Source: Schistocerca nitens | Lineage: Eukaryota; Arthropoda; Insecta; Orthoptera; Acrididae | Direction of reading: 5' to 3' | Length of the DNA: 64,000 nt | NCBI RefSeq assembly: GCF_023898315.1 | Contig: NC_064616.1 | Coordinates: 538,213,602-538,277,601, forward strand | Shown here: positions 56,540-64,000 of the stretch, one piece after another | How positions within the stretch are numbered: the first letter of the stretch is position 1 | Layout: the number at the start of each line of letters is the position of its first letter | Translations under genes and position numbers: made by a program | The notes under the pieces: model-generated | What the model was told of the DNA's origin: nothing | The model's input: the letters and a program-made list of their open reading frames with translations, nothing else | Databases searched by the model: none

Positions 56540-57395
56540 TACACGTATTACGAGTGCCAGCAGCTGTCTCCGGCAGTGAGTAACTATTTCACTTGAGTCT
56601 GATAATCTTTAACTTTTCGTTTAAGTGCATACAAACTGTCAATAGCACAGGACAAATTTAAGACTGCTAGTGGGTACCATTACATTTGTCATTCACTTCC
56701 CGTGGGGAGTAACTATCATCGTAATAGAATAAAGGAAATAAGAACTCGTACAGAAATATTTAGTGTTATCTTTCCCTACTCGCTGTTCAAGAGTGGAATG
56801 GCAGAGAAATTGTGCGAAGGTGGTTCAAAGAACTATCTGCTAGGCATTTTAGTGTCAGTTGCAGAATTCTGATGTATTTGTAGGCGCAAATTCTTTGTTT
56901 TATACTGATGTATCAAACGATAACAATATAACAGAAGTAAGAGTAATATTAATTGCTTAATGTCGACTTCGCAAATTATCGGAGACGAAACACCAGCATA
57001 GCTGGACAGAGACCTGTAACGAAGTAGGCTGTGATCTTTAGTAAAGTAAGAATCCTTATATCTTCCTTAAATTGTTTCGGAAATCCAGATTCAGGGCGCC
57101 TGTTCAAGTGTTCTAACACTTTTCCGTCGTAAGACAAATTCAGTTTCTTAACAACTTCACCAAAATGTGATCTCCGCTGCATCATCGGAAATGATTCATC
57201 ACTTGTCTAGAGCTATCTGTGTCACACTCAGCACATGAAAAACAGTTTAAAATTACATTTTCAATATATTATCCTCATTACACAATGGTACTAGGCGTAC
57301 TGTGAAATTCCGATCGCTTCACGTCATTCTTTTCAGTTCAGAGCGCAAAGTGATTACGTAGAATTGCCTGAAACAACAGTATCCCCCGCCAAGTA
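56540..57395. other. No gene recognised
   Basis: AT-rich sequence; nothing recognised. Confidence 0.35.
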
Positions 57396-57399
57396 TGTG

Positions 57400-57868
57400 G
57401 ATGTGGTGAGAGAGTTCTCCTAAAGCTATGCAGCCCACTTCACGTAAATGTCATGCATTTCTTTTTTCAAGACAATTTGCAGCCACATTCTGCAGGGGCA
57501 ATGAAGACGCTCCTGCAGGGTTTCGATGGGAAGTATTTGATTACCCACAATACAGCCCTTAATTGGCTCCCTCCGTTGTTCATCTGTACTGACACGAACC
57601 GCTGGCTACGAAGATAACATTGTAGCACAAACAATGAGAAGCAGATCAGCGCATAGAAGTGGCGGAAAGCACAGTAGGTGGCTGCTTTCTGTGACGAGGG
57701 CACTGGAGCGTTTGCTCAACGCCACGTCAAATGTCTTAGTCGCAGCGGCGACTGTCTAGAGAGGTATCTGAAAGGTGTGGCTAACTGTTGCGAATAAAAA
57801 AAATTTGAATTTTACTGTGGTTTCCATTTTTCGACCGATCGAACCTTACTTTCCGAACAGCCCTTGTA
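57400..57868 (+). pseudogene. Mariner-like transposon 3' fragment
   Basis: C-terminal part of a mariner transposase, plus strand: HFFFQDNLQPHSAGAMKTLL (catalytic Asp, family HDNARPHSA), an altered HNTALNWLPP where the YSPDL motif with the third Asp should be, then RWLRR, WRKAQ and CLSRSGDCLERY. Its 3' end GAACCTTACTTTCCGAACAG at about 57842-57861 resembles a mariner terminal repeat. The 5' half is missing. Confidence 0.7.
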
Positions 57869-57869
57869 C

Positions 57870-58490
57870 CTAATGGCTCTTTCGAAACTACGGACAAACA
57901 TGTATAAAGAACGATCGAAAAGCTTCTGCTCGAAGGCTGACAGCCTAAAATCGGTATGCCTGTCAGGCTAAATCGCTGTCAGCATTGAAGCAACCATAGC
58001 ACCGTGCACCTGGTTGGAGATAACCGTTTGGTAAAACATCGTGTCCTGCTGCGGGGAAAAGTCCTTAAGTGCCTGCTGAACATCTTCGCTCGGCAGTAAT
58101 AGTCGACACTTCAAGGACTTTTTTACGGGCTCGAAGGCATGATAATCACATGGGAAGAGATCAGGCCTATGGGGCAGGCGCTGGAGTGTCTTTCACTTGA
58201 GTTGGCGTAACGGATGGGGCTGATCTCACAAATCGACCGGCATTTTGTCTCGAATCGCGACAAGCACGGAATTTGGCGAACAACGATGGTTTTCGACAGA
58301 CACATCCTTCATCCTGCAATGGATGACTATAGGTGGTTATCCTTCTGCAGCAATGAAGAGAATAACAGCACGTTGGCCTGTTTTGACGCATCTGGTGATA
58401 ACGTCACCGTAGTTCATTCTACTACATTTATCACATGCAAGCCGGAAAGACGCGGATGCCACACTAATCCCTTGAATGCATGTCGGTAAT
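57870..58490 (-). pseudogene. Mariner-like transposase fragment
   Basis: Minus strand, in shifting frames: QRLPHRPDLFPCDYHAFEPV (third catalytic Asp region, family PYSPDLSPCDYH), then KKSLKCRLLLPSEDVQQALK and VISNQVHGAMV, the usual mariner C terminus. Upstream frames (RQNAGRFVRSAPSV) are decayed. It faces the fragment at 57400-57868, so two different mariner copies lie tail to tail. Confidence 0.6.
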
Positions 58491-58639
58491 CATATGCTGG
58501 CATCGGAATCGCCTTACATGGGATACACGCCGCAGCAACGCCGTCAAACGGAAACATTTTGTTAGTCTTTATAGGCTCCTTGTTGCTGTTGTGGGCTTCA
58601 ATCCGAAAACAGGTTTGATGGAGCTCTCCATGATGCTCC

Positions 58640-59890
58640 ATCCTGTATAAGCCTCTTCGTCTCCGAATAACTATTGCAACCCACGTCATTCTGAATCTGC
58701 TTCTGTATTCATCTTTTGGTCTCCCTCTACAGTTTTTACCCCCTTCACCACTACCCATACGCACACACTTCCCTCCAATACTACACTGTTAATCCCTTGA
58801 TGTCTCATAATGCGTCCTATCAACTGATCCTTTCCATTAACCAAATTATGCCACACATTTTTTTTCTCCCTAATACTGTTCAGTACCTCCTCTTTAGCTA
58901 CGTGAACTATCAGCATTCTACTGTAACACCACATCTCAAATGCTTCTAGTCTCGTCTTGTTTAAACTGTTTACGATCCAAGTTTCACTTCCGTGCATTGC
59001 TGCAATCCAGACAAATACTTCAGAAATGACTTCCTCACACTTAAATTTGTATTTGATGTTAACAAATTTCTCTTCTTCAGAAACACTTTTCTTTCCATTG
59101 CCAGACTACATTTTATATCCTCTCTACTTCGGCTGTCACAAGTTGTTCTGCTGCCCAAATAGGAGAACTCATTTATTATTTAAGTGTCTCGTTTCCTAAT
59201 CTAATTTTCTAGCCATCAACAGTTTTAAGTCGACTACAGTATATTACCTTTGTTTTGCTTTTGTTGATGTTCATCTTATATCATCCTTTCAAGACACTGT
59301 CCATTTCGGTCAACTGCTCTTCCAAGCCTTTTGATGTCTGTGATACAATTACAATGCCATCGGAAAACATCAAAATTTTATTTCTTCTCCCTGGACTTTA
59401 ATTCCTACTCCAAATTTTTCTTTGGTTTCCTTTACTGCATGTTCAATGTACAGATCGAATAACATCGGGAACAGGCTAAAATCCCGTTTCACTCCGTTCT
59501 CAACCACTGCATTCCTTTCATGCTCCTCAACTCTAAAGATTGTTGTCTGGTTGCTGTACAAGTAGTAAATATCATTTCGCTGCCCATATTTTATCCCTGG
59601 TACATCCATAATTTCAAAGAGAATATCGCAATCAGCACTGTCAAATTCTCTAATTCTGGATATACTATAAACGTAGGTTTGCCTTTCCTTTACCTATCTT
59701 CTAAGATATGTCGCAGGGTCAATAACGCCTCGCGTGTTCCTAAATTTCTCGGAATAGCAAACTGATTTTCACCGAGGTCGATTTCTACCTAAGTTCCACT
59801 CGTCTGTAAAGAATTCGTGTTAGTATTTTGCAACTACGATTTATTAAACTGATAGTTCGCTAATTTCCACATCTGTCATCAACCTTTATA
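58640..59890 (-). pseudogene. RTE-like LINE fragment, 5'-truncated
   Basis: Minus-strand reverse transcriptase of a different RTE-like family from 29230. It reads DIYYLYSNQTTIFRVEEHE, MLFDLYIEHAVKETKEKFGV, then FSDGIVIV where FADDIVIV is expected (the second catalytic Asp is now Gly), LGSRTTCDSRSREDIKC, KRNLLTSNTNLSVRK and HGSETWIVNSLNKTRLEAFE. Several frameshifts and stops. No endonuclease part is present. Confidence 0.8.
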
Positions 59891-59894
59891 GAGC

Positions 59895-60535
59895 CCTTAC
59901 AGAGCAGTAAAAAGTACTATTTGTTGGAAGATAACTATTTAGTTAAATATTTTTAGGTTTTAAGCGTTCGTGCCCTTCTTCGGAAGGTTTTTAATGAATA
60001 ATAAGAATGTTTCGAAGAGTAAGAAGGTTTCTAATGATTTTTCTTGAAAAAATGATGCTCCTTATATTATATTTAACGCTAAATTGTTGGTTCTACTTAA
60101 CATTCTAAATAACATCTACTACTTAACATTATGGAATCCTTTTTGGTTCTAGCTGCGTGAGAAGTAGAATGTTTGCAAATAACATTAAATACAGTTCATT
60201 TATCAGGTAATATAAAAAATTGTTGTTTATACAATAAATTTTAACTGAAGAATGCTGAAACATCTGAAGACCAATAAGAACACTAGAGATGGTTTTCTGA
60301 ACGAAAATTACAATCAGCACATTTATCCGTTTCCTGTGGACTGCGGAACAGATAAAGTTAAGTTTTCTGTACAACTGACACTCGTGGATGTAATTTACGA
60401 TGAGCCCACGTTGGGGGGAGGGGGCTGGGAAGGGGTGGAGTCAGATATCTTGGGTTTAATTTCAACTTACCGGTGTGTGGAGAAACCAGTGTTAAAACAA
60501 TACTTGACGTCTATGATTAGCGGTTCATTCAAAGT
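59895..60535. other. No gene recognised
   Basis: AT-rich, with a short G-rich patch at 60412-60440. Nothing recognised. Confidence 0.35.
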
Positions 60536-60539
60536 CTCG

Positions 60540-60736
60540 GCTGGCCGCTGCAGCCAAGTGGCTTTAGCCGCTTCAGTCTGGAATCGCGCGCCTGCTACGA
60601 TCGCAGGTTCGAATCCTGCCTCGGGCATGGATGAGTGTGATGTTCTTACGTTAGTTTGGTTTAAGTAGTTCTAAGTCTAGGGGACTGATGACCTCAGATG
60701 TTAAGTCCTTTAGTGCTTAGAGCCATTTGAACCATT
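60540..60736 (+). repeat. tRNA-derived SINE, family A, copy 10
   Basis: Family A copy, more diverged in the head (GCTGGCCGCTGCAGCCAAGT) with B box GGTTCGAATCCTGCC. The target duplication is TTCAAAGTCTCG (60528-60539) and TTCAAAGTTTCG (60737-60748), with one mismatch. Confidence 0.9.
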
Positions 60737-60995
60737 TTCAAAGTTTCGATCCGCCAGTAGCTCTCTCACACACTTCCAGATTTCACAGGAGATTACCCTA
60801 ATAACCTCGTTCTCAATGGAACCACCGTCTCCGCTTCCATACTCTTTCTCACAGAAGCTGGCCTAGCCTTCCTTGATATAAGACACAAGAGACGTGCTGG
60901 CAATATTACGGTTTTTAATTGTGCTATGAGGAATGTGGGATTGACTGAATTATGAACGAGTTAAAATCCCGGTCAGGGAGGAACGTATAATATGT

Positions 60996-61183
60996 GTCTC
61001 TAAGCACTATGGGACTCAACTGCTGTGGTCATAAGTCCCCTAGAACTTAGAACTACTTAAACCTAACTAACCTAAGGACATCACACACATCCATGCCCGA
61101 GGCAGGATTCGAACCTGCGACCGTAGCGGTCGTGCGGTTCCAGACTGTAGCGCCTTTAACCGCTCGGCCACTCTGGCCGGCTA
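60996..61183 (-). repeat. tRNA-derived SINE, family A, copy 11
   Basis: Reverse family A copy lacking about a dozen bases of the 3' end. The target duplication TATAATATGT is perfect at 60986-60995 and 61184-61193. Confidence 0.9.
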
Positions 61184-61194
61184 TATAATATGTC

Positions 61195-62020
61195 ACAGTT
61201 TCATTACTGCAATATCCTCATTCTGGAAACAACCTATAGGATTTAACCAATCAGCTCTCCACTATAACTTTCGAATTGTAGTGTCGACACTGTTCTCTAA
61301 ACAACATAAGTTGCAACGAATAAGACTATAATGAATGCGTTCTGAAAATAAGCAATATTATTATTATCATCTAGCCATACTAAGTGTCTGAAAGGCTAAA
61401 ACTGGTGCAGACATGTACAATTAGGTATTTGATGCAAGTAGGAATTTTCAGTGTAAAACAAAAGAGAATGAGCAACGAACTAGATCAGTACACGAACAAT
61501 GGTAGCTCCATACATGACCTGCCTTTCTATCACACGGGGCGGTCACGGTGGTAACGGAATCTATATGTTACAGTGCTACAGGACTGTAGACCTGAGGTGC
61601 CACTGCTTGGTTTTAATACGGCCTCTTCCAAGAAGGTGGGGTCTGCTGGAACACGTCCATACTGGTGGCAGGGTGTATCGTAAGCTACCGCACCTCTTCT
61701 CCAATGACTGATATCTAGCAATGGATGCTACAAAACTTATTGCTCTTTGGGAAGAATAAAACAGACACTGACAGACGGCGAGCTGGGAGTCTTAGAAGTC
61801 TCATTTGGTGATGATTGTGTACATCGGTGGGTGCACGGCATGCGGACGTTAATGGTCTTACAAACATCTTGAAGAGAGTATTTTGGTTAAAAGTAAGCCA
61901 TAAACGTTTCAACATGAGTTGAATCATAAAATAAGCAAATAAATTGTCCTCGGTCTGCCCCAGACGAAGCAACCGGGACTGACAGACCGCCGTGTCATCC
62001 TCAGCCAGTGACATTATTTG
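61195..62020. other. No gene recognised
   Basis: Unassigned sequence. Minus frame 62023-61715 (102 codons) has no recognisable features. Confidence 0.35.
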
Positions 62021-62024
62021 CATA

Positions 62025-62240
62025 AGGTATGGAGCGGCATGCGGTCAGCACACCGCTCTCATGGTCATAGGCGGCTTCCTTTACCTTGGAACCGTTACTC
62101 CTTAATCAAGTAGCTCCTCAATTGGCATTACGAGACTGAGTGCACTCCGATCCAGTCCTCTCACCAAGAGAAAGTCCTAGGGAGTACCGGGAATAGAACC
62201 TGGAGCCTTCTTATAGCTGCCAGACACGCTGACCACTGAG
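62025..62240 (-). repeat. SINE family C body with a tRNA head
   Basis: The body (plus-strand view GCGGTCAGCACACCGCTCTC and TAGCTCCTCAATTGGCAT) is the one at 54405-54648. The head, minus strand from about 62240, is tRNA-like and not 5S: AGCTCAGTGGTCAGCGTGTC (A box) and GGTTCTATTCCCGG (B box). Confidence 0.7.
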
Positions 62241-62244
62241 CTGT

Positions 62245-63475
62245 TAACAGAATAAAGATGCAATTAGAGATGTAAAACAGGGCAATAATCGTGGCTGACA
62301 GATCGCTGGAGTACTAAATTAAGAGTCACCCACTTCCAGACACACGAAAACACCCACTTCCAGACACACGAAAATCTCTTGGCTTAAGAGTTTAGCATAG
62401 AGTTTCAGAAATCAGAGTATTTTGTAGTGCATGCTATATTTGTTTCACCGTCTGCTAAAATAAAGGACAGATGCCTACTTAAATCTACTGTTCTTCTAGC
62501 GTCAGAATATAAAACTTATTCCGTTTAAATATGGCTTTCAGATATGTGTACACCACAGGCGTAATAAACGGGTATGTTCTCCCACCGGAGAAGGAAGTTC
62601 TGCGTGAGTGGCCTGTGTGCTACACGCAAGCTTGTCAGTAGAACTTCATCAGGCACAGCGCCACAGGAGTATCGATCGGTTTTAAAAGCCGCAGCTTCGC
62701 GTCCCTGATTTTCCTCCCATTGATGTCTGTACTTCAGGTTAAACAGAAATTTTACGCCCTGTAGGGGAATGGCACTCTATTCTACCCTGTTACCCGTGCG
62801 GGTCTACTTGGTTACTATGTCAGCTTGCTCATTTCACTATATTACCGATCCATTTGGTGTGTGCATTTTTCGTGAAACACAAAGATCTCGTTTAGAATCC
62901 CAGTCCAGGATACGTTTTTAATTTGTCACATACTTTATTACTCTACAGAAACTCGAATGTGTATATTTTCCGTTGGGATGGTATGAGCTGAAGTGGTATA
63001 ATAAATAAAAACTGTGAGCTATGCAAGAAATCAGTTTTCAGGAATTTCACGAAATCAGTTTCAGGCGTTTCACGGCCAGCACTATTCCAGTTCAACAATG
63101 TAAGTGCGGTTTACAGATGTTTTGTAAGATTGAACGTTTCACTAGCTACTACTCATTTCTTCCATACTCCATCGAGGCTCGCTCTTGTCCCTGCCAGCAC
63201 ACTTTGCACATACTATGTATGCCGATACCGTAATACTACTATGATGTAACAGTTCCTTTTAGTTATGGAGAATATAAAAAAATACTGTAACGAAAATGAA
63301 GTATCACATTTCAGATGACTGACTCGTGTCCAATTAAACGTTGTGGCAGCACGATAATTATCAGTAACCGCACCTCTTCCCACAACTGAAATGACTGTAG
63401 TGTGATGAATGAACAGAGATTCGTTTGTATAACGTAGTCCTACTATAAATGACTTCCTCGTCCAGACTGTGAAGG
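62245..63475. other. No gene recognised
   Basis: AT-rich. A short direct repeat CACCCACTTCCAGACACACG occurs twice near 62327 and 62351. Nothing else recognised. Confidence 0.4.
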
Positions 63476-63479
63476 CCCA

Positions 63480-63760
63480 ATGGATGTCTACCTTCCACCG
63501 TGTCACCCTCTGCCCTACTACGTAATCTGGATGCGATATAGAGGGGCATATGGCAAGTACAGGGCTCTCTCGGTCCTTTTGCAGACTGTTCAGAGTGTGG
63601 AGCCGCTACTGCTCTCTCAGAAACTCCTCAGTTGGTATCACGAAGCAGAGTACCCAGAGTACCAGTCCTCCCACTAAATAAAAAATCTTGGCAGTGCCAG
63701 GAACCAAAACAGTGTCCTCAGCGTGGCAGCCAACTATGCTGCCGACTCAGTGACAGAAGT
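63480..63760 (-). repeat. SINE family C, diverged, tRNA-like head
   Basis: Plus-strand view: ATGGATGTCTACCTTCCACC, then ACTCCTCAGTTGGTATCACG corresponding to the family C body. The head on the minus strand has CTGAGTCGGCAGCATAG and GGTTCCTGGCACTGCC, a decayed tRNA-like A/B-box pair similar to the 62025 copy. Confidence 0.55.
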
Positions 63761-64000
63761 ATAGTAGACCTACTTTTGGTATAAGTTCTACACTCTTTCA
63801 TGAAGTAAAATATGGCTTCGTTCTTTCTACTATGTTGTTCTCCTTTCATCAACCGCAGCTGGCGAAATATTCAAACTGATTCTGCTTGACAATGGGTCGC
63901 CACTGAATAAGTATTAATTCCAGATTACTATTTATTGGTGAAGCTGGTATTACTATTTACAGCACCAGTTATCACATAGGTGGTCCACTGAAAATTAAGA

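Noticed and set aside
3111-61183. tRNA-like A and B boxes at eleven family A sites
   Set aside because: They lie inside SINEs with tails and target duplications, and no cloverleaf with an anticodon stem can be drawn, so they are not tRNA genes.
1-64000. CRISPR arrays, bacterial operons, riboswitches or phage genes
   Set aside because: No regular spacer arrays, no compact gene clusters and no ribosome binding sites. The window is clearly eukaryotic.

Overview
The window is eukaryotic, intergenic and intronic DNA from a large, repeat-rich arthropod genome, most likely an orthopteran such as a locust. The taxon is inferred from recognised tRNA- and 5S-headed SINEs, Tc1-like, RTE, CR1/jockey-like, Penelope-like and Ty3/gypsy families that I associate with such genomes; it was not tested by a search. 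Nothing bacterial (operons, CRISPR, ribosome binding sites) is present. Almost every long reading frame belongs to a transposable element or is a shadow of one.

Layout. 1-8.5 kb: an old Tc1-like fossil, SINEs, a FLYWCH-finger fragment, and two more Tc1-like fossils, one split by a SINE. 12.3-27.1 kb: a minus-strand Ty3/gypsy element with a 5' LTR at 26.5-27.1 kb, two tandem primer-binding-like sites, gag, protease, RT, RNase H and integrase remnants, and a same-family LTR with an adjoining purine tract at 12.3-13.0 kb. Inside it sit an intact Tc1-like transposon, a solo LTR of another family and four SINEs. 27.5-32.5 kb: a 165-bp repeat at two loci, then a nearly intact RTE-type LINE. 35.9-45.5 kb: a DDE transposase fossil, a CR1/jockey-like LINE, a second intact copy of the same Tc1-like transposon, and an inverted Penelope-like/jockey-like chimera. 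46.5-64 kb: SINEs of several families, Tc1 and mariner fossils, a 118-bp-arm foldback, another RTE remnant and microsatellites.

One host gene can be supported. On the minus strand, an 88-bp exon (49456-49369) and a terminal exon (33989 to about 33275) both have good splice signals, compatible phase (AA+G makes a Lys codon), open frames and a poly(A) signal. Together they encode the C-terminal part of a probable single-pass membrane protein with no recognised family. The intron between them is 15.4 kb and contains the elements of the 35.9-48.3 kb block.

Most notable: the host gene and its element-filled intron; two intact transposase copies differing at about 5 of 340 residues; two SINE families whose 3' hairpin shows a compensatory base change; a SINE body joined to either a 5S or a tRNA head; and the Penelope-like/jockey-like inverted chimera.
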